This document shows positions 28,379-38,962 of a stretch of 40,000 nt of DNA, one piece after another (the stretch's first letter is position 1; each line of letters begins with the position of its first letter). Origin of the DNA: Symbiodinium natans (taxonomy: Eukaryota; Sar; Dinophyceae; Suessiales; Symbiodiniaceae); contig CAJNDS010000067.1 of NCBI GenBank assembly GCA_905221605.1, positions 87,501 to 127,500 on the forward strand. The letters run 5' to 3'. Under the pieces are notes generated by a model. That model was given only the letters and a program-made list of their open reading frames with translations, was not told where the DNA came from and did not search any database. The position numbers were made by a program, and so were the translations under genes.

Positions 28379-29111
28379 GCATCAACGGCCTCAACGCGTC
28401 CACCTCTGCAGCCGTCGGCATGCTGGCGGTGGTTTTCACCAGTTCCTACATGGAAAGGCGCCCTAGCATTATGTCGGTCTTTTCCCTACACATCCTGGAA
28501 AACCAGGAATCCAGAAAACTATGGAATATTTGTGAAAAAATATGAATGAAAAAAGTGCCCAGAAAAACCGCAGCTTTAAAAAATGTGGAGAAAGTGTAAA
28601 AAAATGTGACATTGGTCCGGTGACCGGGGCCGCGGTGTCGATGGGAAAGGCCAGGAGCCAAAATTTGGTCAGGCCTCGAGAAAATTTTTTTGAAAACAAA
28701 TGAAAAATCGTGAACAAAATGTGAAATTGGTCCGGGGGCTGGGGGTAGGGGTGGGGATGGGGGAAGCCGTGAGCCAAAATTTGATCAGGCCTCGAGAAAA
28801 ATGTTAAAAATGTGAGAAAATTGTGAAAATGTTGTGAAAAACTGTGAGAAAACATGTGAAAATTCACAGGCCCTTAGCAGTGCAGGTCACCTAACGTCTG
28901 ACAGAGGAGTCGCATGGGTTTCCCTACTACACCCCTTTATACTACCGTACCCCCCAGGCTCTCCTATCATTAAGGGGTTCGGGTTTAGGGGTTTAGGGTT
29001 TAGGGAATTAAAGGTTTAGATGTTTAGGGTTTAGGGCCTAGGGTGAATTCAGCCTAATTAAGGCTATTTAAGGGGGGAACCTAGGGGGGGGGGGGGGGGT
29101 AGTATATAGAA

Positions 29112-29147
<36 letters not shown>

Positions 29148-31242
29148 AGCAGGAAAACCCATGAATGGGGAGTTGTGGCGTGGGCTCAGGGCGAACCCTT
29201 TCAGACCCTAGCTCTAAACCCTAAACTGTAAACCCTAAACCCTAGCCCTATATAGACCCTAAACAATGTCAAGCCAGGCTTGGCCGGAAGCCTGTGCTCG
29301 TCTTCTTCCTGGTGGCCAGCTCCCTGGCGGAGAACAAAATGAACGCAGAAGGATTTTTGGGTTTTGGGCCTCATCTGGTGCAACCCCTACCGTAAACCCT
29401 AAACCCGAAAACCGAAACCCGAAACCCGAAACCCGAAACCCTGAACCCTAAACCCTAAACCCTAAACCCTAACCTTATCCCTAGAAACCCCGAGCCCAAA
29501 ATCCTGAAGCTCCGAACTTGTGCGAAGCACAGACGCAGGTATATGTATGGGGCAACATCCCAACCTTCAAGCAAAGCTGCCCACGTTGTGTGTGTGTGTG
29601 TGCCGGGCTTCGCAGGCAATGAAGACCCCTTAATGAGCGAAGGCACGTTCAACACTGTAGGAGCCCTGATTTGTTATGGGGGGGCGGGGGATTATACGGG
29701 GGTGGGGGGTAGATGTGGGGAAGTACCTGTCCTGAGTCATAAGCTATATTCGTTCGGTCGTTCAGTACCTCTTACATAAGAATACTTTCATTCAGTCTAC
29801 TAAGAAACATTCAACTTGCCCCTTGGGCATACGCCTTAAAATCAATTAGGGGTATGGCAAAATCCTTCCTTATATGTGTTCCTTTTATAGGCTAAGGGGT
29901 TTGGACTTGGTATGTTGAAGTTCTTGTAGAATCAGGGGAACCCCAGCGTGACACGAAATTCTGGACAGCTGCGCCCACGGTCGATGGCTTTGCTTCTTTC
30001 TTTTTGGGTTTGTCAGTCCCTTCAAACCCAAAAGGGCACCCTCTTTCATACCTAGGTTGGCCCCTTAAATGAGACCTTAGTTAGGCTTCATTCTCCCTAA
30101 ATAGCCTCAATGATGGGGGGACCATCGGGGGGGGGAGTAGTGATTTTGGAGGGGGGATAGTAGGGGAACCCATGAGGTAGCCATCATGTGGGACCAGTAG
30201 TCCATCATGCAAGGAGCCCCTGTCCTGAATCAAGCTGTGTACCTGGAAGTAAGTCTGCCTGATGTAGGGCGTCTACCTTTAGGAATGCAGGGCCCTTACC
30301 ACGAGTCAAGGTTTGCCTCTCAGGGAACCCTAACCCTGAACCATAACGCGCTAAACCCTAAACCCTAAATCTTACACCCTAAACCCTACACGCATGCCCT
30401 AGAAGCTCTCGCTGAACCTTACATCCTAAACCCTACCACCATGTACCTACACCCTAAACCCTAAACCCTAAATCCTAAACCCTGAACCCTGAACCAAGAG
30501 CTGCTGCGGAGGGTATTTAGGGCTCTGGAGCCAAGGCATCGTGGTCAAGCTTCTCTTGTCCCTCTCCTGCTTCGCTCAATGGGAGTCTTTTGTGGCCCTC
30601 ATCGTGGCTCCTTGGTCCTTAACCCGGACTCTTGGAAAGTCCCTAAGGGTCCGTGTGCCTGTAAAGCATACACTTGGGCCCTGAACCCTAACCCTAAACC
30701 CTGAACCCAAAACCCTAAACCCTAAATTTAGCGAATCGCCACCCTGAGCCTCGGCCCTAAAATCCTCGACCCTGGAACGGTTGGGTGCCTTGGAGATTCG
30801 AATGTAGGGCTCAGGGTTTAAGCAGCGGCACTTTGCGACAAAGAGTTCAGGGTTTAGGGCTTAGGGCTTAGGGTTTTAGGGCTTAGGTCGAGGGTTTAGG
30901 GTTTAAGGTTTAGGGCTTAGGGCTTAAGGATTTGGTAACACAAGCACTGCCCAAAAGCCAAGACGTCACAGGGTTCATAGTGTTCGGCCGGTGATGTTTG
31001 TTTTTTGAATGGGTTTAGGGTTTGGGGTTTGGGGTTTAGGTTTGGGGTTTGGGGTTTGGGGTTTAGGGTTTAGGGTGCAGGGGGCGCATCTGCCGTTTAG
31101 GTGCGGACTCTACGTACCTTGCGAACGGGTGACCCTAACCCCTAAACCGCTACGCCTACGTGGACGGGGGGGGGCTGTGAACATAGGTGCTCCTACCGGT
31201 GTTCCAGGATTTTGGCAGGACCCAGTCCTCCAGAAAACCTAA
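28379..31242 (+). CDS. Exon-like series with hydrophobic segments, unknown
   Basis: Blocks: 28379-28450 (I-N-G-L-N-A-S-T-S-A-A-V-G-M-L-A-V-V-F), 28870-28911 (A-L-S-S-A-G-H-L-T-S-D-R-G-V), 29278-29389 (P-V-L-V-F-F-L-V-A-S-S-L-A-E-N-K), 29539-29584, 29616-29656 (N-E-D-P-L-M-S-E-G-T-F-N-T), 29936-30003 (D-T-K-F-W-T-A-A-P-T-V-D-G-F), 30201-30345 (M-Q-G-A-P-V-L-N-Q-A-V-Y-L-E-V, 46 codons open), 30499-30638 (about 47 codons), 30732-30803 (A-T-L-S-L-G-P-K-I-L-D-P-G), 31081-31128 and 31187-31242 (A-P-T-G-V-P-G-F-W-Q-D-P-V-L, TAA). Two hydrophobic blocks hint at membrane helices. Family D elements (28914-29162 and about 30060-30173) sit between exons. Phase is not resolved throughout. Confidence 0.33.
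28452..28868. repeat. A-rich intron-like insert with 116-bp tandem duplication
   Basis: A-rich and GTGAAAA-rich DNA. It contains two copies of a unit with TTGGTCCGG, GAGCCAAAATTTG and TCAGGCCTCGAGAAAA, offset by 116 bp (AGGCCTCGAG at 28671 and 28787). It lies between two exon-like frames. Minus-strand frames of 71 and 132 codons here are Phe/His/Ser-rich by-products of the composition. Confidence 0.7.
28914..29162. mobile_element. Family D element with long poly-G
   Basis: ATGGGTTTCCCTACTACACC at the left and TAGCAGGAAAACCCAT at the right. The interior has degenerate TTTAGGG units, CAGCCTAATTAAGGC and two poly-G blocks totalling more than 40 G. The insertion point follows a frame ending G-V-A. 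Confidence 0.6.
29999..30173. mobile_element. Right half of family A joined to a truncated family D
   Basis: GTCAGTCCCTTCAAACC, AAAAGGGCACCCTC and ACCTAGGTTGG are family A boxes. From about 30062, TTAAATGAGACC, TTAGTTAGGCTTCATT and GATAGTAGGGGAACCCAT are family D. Neither has both termini. CCATCATG is duplicated just downstream (30181-30188 and 30202-30209). Confidence 0.5.
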
Positions 31243-31321
31243 AGTTTTGGTTTGAGGTCCCTAAACCCGCAGCCCGAAATCCTAAACCCTGAGCCCTAAA
31301 CCCCGAAGCCACGAGGTTCAG

Positions 31322-32715
31322 AACATTGTGGAGATTGCATCTGCCACGCCTGTCTACCCGGCGCTGAATTGCACCCTCGGCAAGAGGGGGGGGCTTGGTC
31401 CTGTGGAGTTTTGCAGGTTAGTGTGGCCAGAAAGGGCCTCTGGGTTCAGGGTTCAGGAGTCTAGCATCTAGGGTTTAGGGTTTAGGGTTTAGGGTTCAAG
31501 GGATTACCTTTGGGGTTAAGCCTGGAGGGCGCTCCGGCCCGGGGAAGTGGCTGGTACTTGCAGTGTTTCGGCCTACCTTGCCCACCCTAATCCATGTACA
31601 TATATTACTGTTTGCTTTAGACCCCCCCCCCAAAAAAAAAAGATTTTTCCTTATGAGGGTAAAATAGGGATTCTTATTTTAGATTTTTTTTGGGGGGGCT
31701 CTTACGCAAACAGTAGTATATCGTATATAGGGTATACTTGGGCCTTAGAGGGGTTCCCATTTAGTAACTTCAGGGCCCAGGTAACGATGATATAGGTACA
31801 TGGGCCGTTTAGGGCCAGAGGTCGGTTCATTTTGCGCATGGCAACGTGCAGTTGCATGGAATCGGTTCAATGCCTTCCAGCGAGCTGAGTCCAGGCTCTT
31901 CAGGGTTTAGGGCTTAGGGTTACTTAGTTACTGGAGTTTAACAAACCATTCATAGTACAGTTTAGGGTTTAGGGTGTAGGGTTTTGGGTTTAGGGTTACT
32001 TAGTTACCGGGGGTAAAAAACAATCACAGCACAGCTTTTACAAAGCAGGTCTAACTCAAACGCTGGATATATTTCCCCGCGCTGTTTTTTTGTTTGCAGA
32101 GCGCACCTTCATCAGTGTTTGCTCGGTATAGTGTCCCTTTATAGGTCTGTACATGCCCCTACCCCCAGCAGTTATTCTGGCGTTTAGGGTTTAGGGTTTA
32201 GGGTTTAGGGTTTAGGGTTTAGGGTTTAGGGTTTAGGGTATGAAATCTTGCAATCATCGCGGCTACAACCTACTGACTTGCAGGATTGTAGGGGCTGGGA
32301 CTAGAGGTACTCGCAGCAATGTTCAGCTTTGGGCTGGCTTTTCTGGGTACCAGGTATGATCGCGGACCTCTCCAAAGAAAGTCAGCAAGTCAGAGGCAGG
32401 ACGTTGAGGTTTGACCTATGAGTTTTTTGGTGCAGTTACCCTTGGTCAGAAGGCACAGGATAAGGGTCTTGAGTGCTTAGGGTTTGGGGCCTACAGAGTT
32501 CAGGCGGTTCGGTTAGGGCCTGAACCCTAAACCCCGAACCCCAGCCCTATAAACCCTGAACCCTAAAGCCTGAACCCTAAACCCTGAACCTCCAACCTGG
32601 GATTGGGGGCACCCCCGTCGGACTGCCAGCCTTACGCTCTTCAACCCTTCAAGGCCCGCCACGGAGATTCCAGATACCAGGGGTGGGGTTGAGAGTACGA
32701 TGCCAGCCACTTTAA
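31322..32715 (+). CDS. Exon-like series ending in a stop
   Basis: Blocks: 31322-31438 (about 39 codons; N-I-V-E-I-A-S-A-T-P-V-Y-P-A-L-N), 31521-31592 (P-G-K-W-L-V-L-A-V-F-R-P), 31813-31902 (P-E-V-G-S-F-C-A-W-Q-R-A-V-A-W-N-R-F), 32100-32145, 32292-32352 (G-T-R-S-N-V-Q-L-W-A-G-F-S-G-Y), 32360-32410 and about 32605-32715 (V-G-L-P-A-L-R-S-S-T-L-Q-G-P-P, TAA at 32713). Between the second and third lies a family C element, and between the third and fourth the duplicated M repeat. No family recognised; no ATG start identified. Confidence 0.33.
31592..31804. mobile_element. Family C element enlarged by insertion
   Basis: CCATGTACATATATTACTG at the left and GATATAGGTACATGG at the right are inverted. 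The interior contains a palindromic segment (CCCCCCCCCAAAAAAAAA at about 31622 against TTTTTTTTGGGGGGG at about 31684) plus the family box GGGTATACTTGGGCC. Confidence 0.6.
31918..32035 (+). repeat. Direct repeat pair flanking a telomere array
   Basis: GGTTACTTAGTTACTGG (31918) and GGTTACTTAGTTACCGG (31995) begin two diverged copies about 42 bp long, each ending AGTACAG or AGCACAG. A TTTAGGG-type array (31962-31994) lies between them. Confidence 0.75.
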
Positions 32716-33032
32716 GGTTTAGGGTTTAGGGTTTAGGGTTTAGGGTTTACCAGAAACCCTGAAACCCTTAGGGATTTAAGCTCCCGGGGGTAGTGGATTT
32801 GGGAGTTGCCGGGCTTGAGGCTTGGGAGCTCCATGGATTTGGAGGCCAGGGCTTTGGGATCGCATGGCTTAGGACTTAGGCATTCAGGGTTCTTGGGTTT
32901 AGGGTTTAGGGGTTCAGGGTTTAGGGCAGTTTAGGGACTGAAGGTTCCAAGGTTTAGGGCTCAACGTTTGGGGCCGCCAATTTGGGCAGTGGGGTTTAGG
33001 GTTTAGGGTTTAGGGTTTATGGCCGCTGCAAG

Positions 33033-33105
33033 GCGAGTGCTATGCGTCGCTGGAGGCCGCGAAGAACGTGGCCAGCACCCAGACGAATATTCACTTCAGT
33101 TCAGG
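33033..33105 (+). CDS. Exon-like block between two TTTAGGG arrays
   Basis: Starts after GCTGCAAG with G-E-C-Y-A-S-L-E-A-A-K-N-V-A-S-T and ends before GTAGAACC. A longer frame from ATG 33019 also stays open through the region, so the frame is not certain. Upstream 32716-33018 shows only degenerate G-rich telomere units. Confidence 0.35.
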
Positions 33106-33211
33106 GTAGAACCAGCGCGAGGCGGTTTAGGGTTTAGGGTTTAGGGTTTATAGGATTTAGGGCAGTTGGTAGGGGGGGGGGGGGGGCGGGGGCGTTTACA
33201 CAGACACATAC

Positions 33212-33823
33212 ATGCGTGATCCGACCTCCATTGAAGCACATTCCATTAAACCCTCAACCCTAAACCCTGAACCATCTCCTAGGCACATGAGCAAATCTGC
33301 ACGTAGCCCAGTTGGTCCACCTGCTCTTAAAGCCCAAAGCCTAAACCCGTATTCGTCGACCCCAAACCCCAACCCTCAAACAATCCAAACAAAACCCAAA
33401 CCCCGAAAAGCCCGGAAAGCCTCAGCCCCGCCCCAGAAGAAGAAAAAAAGAAACAAAATCGAAAGCCCGAAAAACACAAAAGCAACTCTTAAACAAAAAA
33501 CCAAGCCGCCCAAAAAGCCCCCCCCCCCCCTCTCCCCAACGACAAAAAAACTCTCAACGCTCTCAACGCTGAAGCCATGGGTCCAATGCTTGAGGCCTCC
33601 TCGCTCTCCTAAGTGGTTACCCGGTGCTCCGAGCACATCTGACGAGCTACCTGCCGCCCCTGGACTGGCATGTGGGCGACCGTCAAAATTCGCGTTGATT
33701 AGCTTTAGTAAGGGAGGGACATCAGTTTATGGTTTGGTGGCTTTTGATCTGCAGAACGATATGGGACACGCAGCAAACGATAACCCCAACATGATGATAC
33801 ATATGTGGGATGTAGGGACTTAG
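33212..33823 (+). CDS. Longest array-free open frame in the right part, uncertain
   Basis: About 200 codons open. The first two thirds are Lys/Pro-rich (tracts of lysines near codons 75-110) and derive from degenerate CCCTAAA and A/C-rich DNA, so they are probably not protein. The last part (about 33590-33800) looks more protein-like (P-S-K-F-A-L-I-S-F-S-K-G-G). No ATG context, domain or family supports it. Confidence 0.2.
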   Translation: MRDPTSIEAHSIKPSTLNPEPSPRHMSKSARSPVGPPALKAQSLNPYSSTPNPNPQTIQTKPKPRKARKASAPPQKKKKRNKIESPKNTKATLKQKTKPPKKPPPPLSPTTKKLSTLSTLKPWVQCLRPPRSPKWLPGAPSTSDELPAAPGLACGRPSKFALISFSKGGTSVYGLVAFDLQNDMGHAANDNPNMMIHMWDVGT

Positions 33824-33895
33824 TATGAAACTAGCGGAAGAGCGTTTTAACCTGCAGAACGATATGGGACACGCAGAAAACGATAAACCCCAACA
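33755..33895 (+). repeat. Direct duplication of about 40 bp
   Basis: CTGCAGAACGATATGGGACA followed by CGCAG and an AACGATAA...CCCCAACAT end occurs at 33751-33792 and 33852-33894 with two or three differences. There is no array between the copies. An exon-like frame follows (about 33900-33945, V-L-Q-L-D-K-E-I-L-T-A-A). Confidence 0.85.
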
Positions 33896-34383
33896 TCCAT
33901 GTCCTACAGCTTGACAAGGAGATATTGACCGCTGCTCAATGTAGGGTTTGAGGGTTTAGACGTTTGGGGTTTAGGGTTTAGGGGTTCAGGGCTTAGGGCT
34001 TAGGGTGTTTGGGGACGAAGCCAGGGCTTCCAGAACTTGGGTTTAGGGTTCAGGGCCCTACAAAGAACCCTAAACCCTAAACCCTAAACCCTAAACCCTA
34101 AACCCTGGGCCTCTCCCCCCCCCCCCCCTCCCCCACAAAGAAACAACAACAAAGACAAGCCCGAAACGTCCCTAAAGCCCCACATCCCCACAAAACAAAA
34201 CTCCAATCCCCCCACGTCAACAATGAGTAGACAATACCCATCGTAATTTCAAGAAACGCGCCCCTTCAACCCTAAACCCTGAACCCTGATCCCTGAACCC
34301 TGGTTTGCCACATTGAAGTTCCCTGAGCGCTTAAAGTGCAGGGTTTAGGGTTTAGGGTTTAGGGTTTAGGGTTTAGGGTTTAG

Positions 34384-35206
34384 GGTGAGAGTCATCCTGC
34401 ATGTTCCCCGATTCTCCAATCTCCCCTTATGCAATCCGACACCAGAAGCAACAAGCCCTCGATGCCAGGAGCTGCCCCACCGGCAAGCTGTACCTGTAAA
34501 ACACGTACAAAGGTAAGGGTAATAAGGTTTAGGGAGCTTAGGGTTTTTGGTTTGGGGTTGAAGGTTTAGGGTTTGGGGTGTAGGATTCAAGTATCAATCC
34601 TATCCGTTGATCAATCCCTAAATATAACTCTTTCAAGACCTCCCAGAAACACCATTCTAACTACATCGGCCCCTACAGTGCCACACCCACTCTAAACCAT
34701 ATAAACCGGCAACCCCAAAGCCAGAAAACCCTAAACCCTAAACCCTAAACCCTAAACCCTAAACCCTAAACCCTAAACCCTAAACCCTAAACCCTAAAAC
34801 CCTAAACCCTAAACCCTAAACCCTTCTGAGGGCACATGGTCACTGCTCTAAATTATGGTCCCTTCTGGGGTCCTCATGATAAGGCGACCCCCTGTTATTT
34901 AGGGTCTAGGGTTAGGGTTTAGGGTTTAGGGTTTAGGGTTTAGGGTTTAGGGTTTAGGGTTTAGGGTTTAGAGTTTAGGGTTTAGGGTTTAGGGTTTAGG
35001 GTTTAGGGTACCCAACCAGGGTCCATAGTTTCGAGAGCTGACCACATAGGCAACCCTAAACCCGAAACCCTAAACCCTGAACCCGAAACCCTAAACCCTA
35101 AACCCTAAACCCTAAGCCATCCTGCTCCCACACTGCCACCACGCAGCTTGCGTCTGCATCAGGTTCTGGGCCTCGCTGGTGGCTCACCCGCAAGAACAGC
35201 ATCTAA
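34384..35206 (+). CDS. Two exon-like blocks
   Basis: Block 34384-34495 (V-R-V-I-L-H-V-P-R-F-S-N-L-P-L; about 37 codons) ends before GTAAAAC and directly follows a TTTAGGG array. Block 35147-35206 (L-A-S-A-S-G-S-G-P-R-W-W-L-T-R) follows ACGCAG and ends TAA at 35204. The 34500-34830 stretch between them holds degenerate telomere units only. Link not proven. Confidence 0.3.
34838..35048. mobile_element. Inverted-repeat element N around a telomere array
   Basis: ATGGTCACTGCTCTAAATTA, then TGGTCCC on the left matches in reverse complement the right-hand GGGTCCATAGTTTCGAGAGC, then TGACCACA. The centre (34905-35009) is a TTTAGGG array, while CCCTAAA units lie just outside on the left. It is a single copy here. 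Confidence 0.65.
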
Positions 35207-35597
35207 GGGGTTTAGGGTTTAGGGTTGAGGGTTTTGGGTTTAGGGTTGAGGGTTTAGGGTTCAGGGTGCTTAGCTGGTGAAGGTTTAGGGTTTCAGGTTT
35301 AACCCTGTTGCAGCCTGCTCGTTCTGCCTAAAGTAAACTGGACTGAAATTTTGGGTTAGAAGCCCTCATAGGATCCCCCTGTTTCTCCTTGAGGAACAAG
35401 TGAAGCCGAACATATGTGTCCTGGGAATTCCCGGGACTTTAAGACAGACATCTGGGGGTGTTATTCCCGGAAATTGGGAACCCTTGTTTGGGGTTTCCTG
35501 CCATATTTTTGGGGTGTGGTTTAGGGTTTGGGGCTGAGGGCTGAGGGTTGAGGTTTTAGGCGGACCACCAGTTTGGGAGATGCCCAAATATGGCCAG

Positions 35598-36609
35598 GAT
35601 TTTGGGGTCAAGACCCTCGCACCGACAATGCCCTCTTCAAAAACCCTAAACGCTTTTTTGGAGGTTTCCGGTTCAGCGTCAGCGCCTACCTAAACCCTCG
35701 GCGGATCCCCTAAACTCTAGGTACGCTAAACCCTAAACCCTAAACTCTCGATCACTCCCCCAGGCCGGAGTCAGCGTCATGGCCACGCCCCGTGCAACGC
35801 AAGTGGGCAGCCCCCAAAAAACCTAATGTGGGGGGTCGGAATAACTGCTATGGCATGCTCTTGTGGCCCTTCTACGTAATATTATACTATAGTGGCCCCA
35901 AAACCCTATTCTAATTACTAAGGTTCCTATAGTAAGCCTGAAAGCCGAAAGCCCGAAACTCCATAAGGTCCAGGGTTGAGGGGCCTAGGGACCCTAGACC
36001 CTAAACCCGGTATCTTGAACATAGAGGGCACTCTAGCTGAGAACTTCCTCCATGAAGTTGTCCTTATCCAAATGGAGCCTCAATCCTCAACTCGACACCG
36101 GTGTAAGCTGCCTCAGATTTTGGGGGGGTTTCTGAAATAGGGGCTTAGGGTCAGGGTTTAGGGCTAGGGTGGGTACCTCTTTTTGGGGTCCCTTTAAGGG
36201 GATTCGATTCTATTTGGGGTATCAACGGGGTACCCCTACTTTGGGATTTGGCTTTCCAGCTGGGTATTGGACTTCGGGCTTTAGGTCTGGATTGAGGGCT
36301 TGGGGTTTATGACTGTGGAACAGGCCACAGGCTTTTCGCGCATCACGTTTTGCTCAAGTTCTGCCAGTCGTTCCGTGCTTCACAGAACAAAACTCGACCG
36401 CAAGGCCCATGAAGAAAGGTAAACCCTCGACCCCAAAACCTACACCCCAAACCCCAAACCCTAAAGCCTATACTCCCATATCCGAAGTTGAGGAGAGACC
36501 ATGGGACTCCATCGCACCTTTAAGCCCCGTTGGGCCCTGCGCACATGCTCGGCTGAACAGGCTGAACAAAAACTCCTGCATGCCTGTATGCCTAATCCTG
36601 CCTGCGGCA
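35598..36609 (+). CDS. Exon-like series
   Basis: Blocks: 35598-35640 (D-F-G-V-K-T-L-A-P-T-M-P), 35677-35713 (stop), 35764-35826 (A-G-V-S-V-M-A-T-P-R-A-T-Q-V-G, stop), 36025-36100 (E-G-T-L-A-E-N-F-L-H-E-V-V-L-I, ends CCG|GTGTAAG), 36331-36404 (L-F-A-H-H-V-L-L-K-F-C-Q-S-F) and 36488-36609 (about 41 codons; P-W-D-S-I-A-P-L-S-P-V-G-P). Two in-frame stops in this span mean either more introns or more than one gene. Function unknown. Confidence 0.28.
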
Positions 36610-36745
36610 GTTTAGGATTTAGGGCGTTAGGGATTTTTAGGATTTTAGGGTTTTAGGGTTGTAGGGTTTTAGAGTTTTAGGGTTCTGGGGTTTTAGGTTT
36701 TAGGTTTTAGGTTTGAGGGTTTAGGGTTTAGGGTTTAGGGTTTAG

Positions 36746-38374
36746 GAGTCTGCAGTGCAGCTCATCTTGCTCGAGGTTCATCTTCTCCTGGGCGCTGCCA
36801 GAAACACTGCAGCTGTCGGGGGCGAAAGAGGTCGAGGCACCCTCAGCCCTCGTTTAGGGCTTAGGGTTTAGGGTTTAGGGTTTAGGGTTTCTATCTGAGC
36901 CCGAAGCCCCCGAATCCTAGAAGCCTACGGTTTTTTCTTGTAGGCTTCCAGTTCTGAGCGTGTTGAAGACGCTTCGGTTCATTAAGCTCTCTGCACACCC
37001 AGACGGCCGCACAACCTGAACCTTGCCCGACTCCACCAGGACTTCGGCCCCCCCAAACCCTAAACCCTAAACCCTAAACCCTAAACCCTAAACCCTTAAC
37101 CCTAAACCCTATAACCCTAAACCCCGAAACCCTGCGGTGTGGCCAGTCCCAGGCAAGCGTGTGTCAGAAAGCCTCGGATACCCGGAGGCGTAATCCGGGT
37201 CTGTACATGAATTCGTTTTCCGATCTTTGTCGTGACCTTCCAAAACATGTTGGGCTTAGTAGTCCTAAACCCTGAACCCTAAACCCTAGACCCTAAACCC
37301 TAAACCCTAGACCCTAAACCCTAAACCCTAAACCCTAAAAGGGGGCAGTCAGGCGCCGGTGGCCTTGCCAGTTCTTCTCTGGAGGTCGCTTACAGAAGGC
37401 CGCCGGGAGGGGAGGGGGGGTTAGGGTTTAGGGTTTAGGGTTTAGGGTTTGGGGTTTGGGGTTTAGGGTTTGGGGTTTAGGGTTTAGGGTTTAGGGTTTA
37501 GGCAGCGAAGACCCCGAGACCCGGTTCAGGGTGCAGGCTGCAGAGTGCAAGTCCATGAAAAACCTGTAGCCTGAGCATTGCCCTAAACCCAGAACCCTAA
37601 ACCCTAATTAAGCCCTAAACCCTAAACCCTGAACCCTGAACCCTGAACCCTAGAACCCTAGAACCCACAACCCAAAAGGCCTGAGGAGTTGCTTTACCGA
37701 TGTCTTCTTGGGACAGCTGCCTTGCCTGCGATGAGAAGCTTTGAGGTTCAGGTTTTGAGGTTTTCGGGGTTTAGGGTTTAGGTATTAGGGACTAGGGTCT
37801 ACGGTTTAGGGTCTTGGGGATGTGGCCCTATACCCTAAAGCCGAAAGCCTACACCCTAAACCTTAAACCGCAGATTGTTGTTGCAGGCTGCGGCTGCAGA
37901 GCTCTGAGAAGATTCGTAGGTGCCCTATGCACAAAAATGGGCCTGCGGCTCTTCATGCTGGCGATAGCACGCCCTAACCTACGGGGTAGGGTTTAGGGTT
38001 GAGGTTGGCAACAAACAAGCACTAAAGCCCCAAACGCCTTAAGCCCTCACGCCGGAAGTGTTTGGTCGAAGATCCATAATATAAAGGGATTGCTATGTTT
38101 TATTCTTTTGGGGTTCTTAAGCAAATAGTAGTTTACGGGCCATCCTAGCCAGTCGTATGGCTCGGGGCAGGGACACAAGGGCGATCATGGCTTTATATAG
38201 CCTTGTTCCGGCTACCAACCTGTGCCTCCGAGCTCAGCAGCTGAACACCTAGTATAGGGTTTAGGGTTTAGGGTTTAGGGTTTAGGGCAAGCCGACAAGA
38301 CTTCAACCAAGCTTACATCGAGACCCATCCCCCATGCGGCAGGGAGATGCCGCTGTCCGTTCCAGTTAGCTGAC
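36746..38374 (+). CDS. Exon-like series ending in TGA
   Basis: Blocks: about 36746-36853 (three frames open, choice unclear), 36890-37012, 37147-37248 (S-Q-A-S-V-C-Q-K-A-S-D-T-R-R-R-N, ends CAT|GTTGGG), 37349-37419, 37502-37565 (S-E-D-P-E-T-R-F-R-V-Q-A-A-E-C-K), 37677-37745 (E-E-L-L-Y-R-C-L-L-G-T), 37874-37985 (A-L-C-T-K-M-G-L-R-L-F-M-L-A-I), about 38142-38238 (G-R-D-T-R-A-I-M-A-L-Y-S-L-V-P) and 38285-38374 (Q-D-F-N-Q-A-Y-I-E-T-H-P-P-C-G, TGA). The last two join in phase if a GA...AG intron (array 38257-38284) is assumed. No family recognised. Confidence 0.35.
36924..36952. repeat. Perfect 9-bp hairpin
   Basis: GAAGCCTAC and GTAGGCTTC flank a T-rich loop (GGTTTTTTCTT). Read as an intron, it would end TTGTAG|GCTTCC. 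Read through, it is open in one frame. Confidence 0.6.
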
Positions 38375-38838
38375 TGTTGGTGGTGCGCCGACCATGCAAT
38401 CTGCAAGAAGCGGGACGTCACAATCGTCTAGGTTTTGCCAGCACACGCAACACGAATTCCCAGTCCTCCAACACCTTCCTTGTTGCATTCTTACCTCGCC
38501 CGAACCACTGCAGCCCAGGTTTCTGATCATTTGGGGCCTTATCAACTTAGCCGTCAACGGCGCGTGGCCGCTGTTCTCAGCTTTTCTGCGATGCAGGGGA
38601 ACGTTCAGAGTTTTGAAGGCTTTAGGCTCGGGTATTTGAATGTGTACGTCGGCAAGTTCACTCATTGTCACCTTTACCCCCTGAGTTTCCCTCGGCTGCT
38701 TGGTCCCAGATCCACTGTAGCACTACAAGTTGAACAAATCATTTGTGTGACGACATGTAAGACATCTTGAGCGACAGGGTGAGGTTGCAAATTTGTTGCT
38801 ACAGTGTTTGTGAAGTTCAGCAGGTGCAGATCCTTGTA
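38375..38838. other. Array-free interval with competing open frames
   Basis: No telomere units and no inverted-repeat element. Frames of 81 and 111 codons on + (38394-38639 and 38435-38770) and 101 codons on - (38366-38671) overlap. None has a recognisable domain. The 81-codon frame is hydrophobic near codons 45-60. It follows a stop, so 3' flank or intergenic DNA is the simplest reading, but a short gene on either strand is possible. Confidence 0.35.
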
Positions 38839-38962
38839 GTAAACCCTAAACCCTAAGCCCTAAACCCTAAACCCTAAACCCTAAACCCTAAACCCTAAAC
38901 CCTAAACCCTAAACCCTAAACCCTAAACCCTAAACCCTAAACCCTAAACCCTAAACCCTAAC

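Noticed and set aside
28446-28867. Minus-strand frames of 71 and 132 codons
   Set aside because: Phe/His/Ser-rich translations of the A-rich tandem repeat; no independent support.
29201-29651. Many short frames ending in N-P-K-P or starting G-F-R-V
   Set aside because: These are translations of degenerate telomere units (CCCTAAACCC and its complement), which mimic peptides such as L-N-P-K-P.
36952-37012. A voltage-sensor-like helix (L-K-T-L-R-F-I-K-L)
   Set aside because: One short block in one of two open frames, with no adjacent channel segments.
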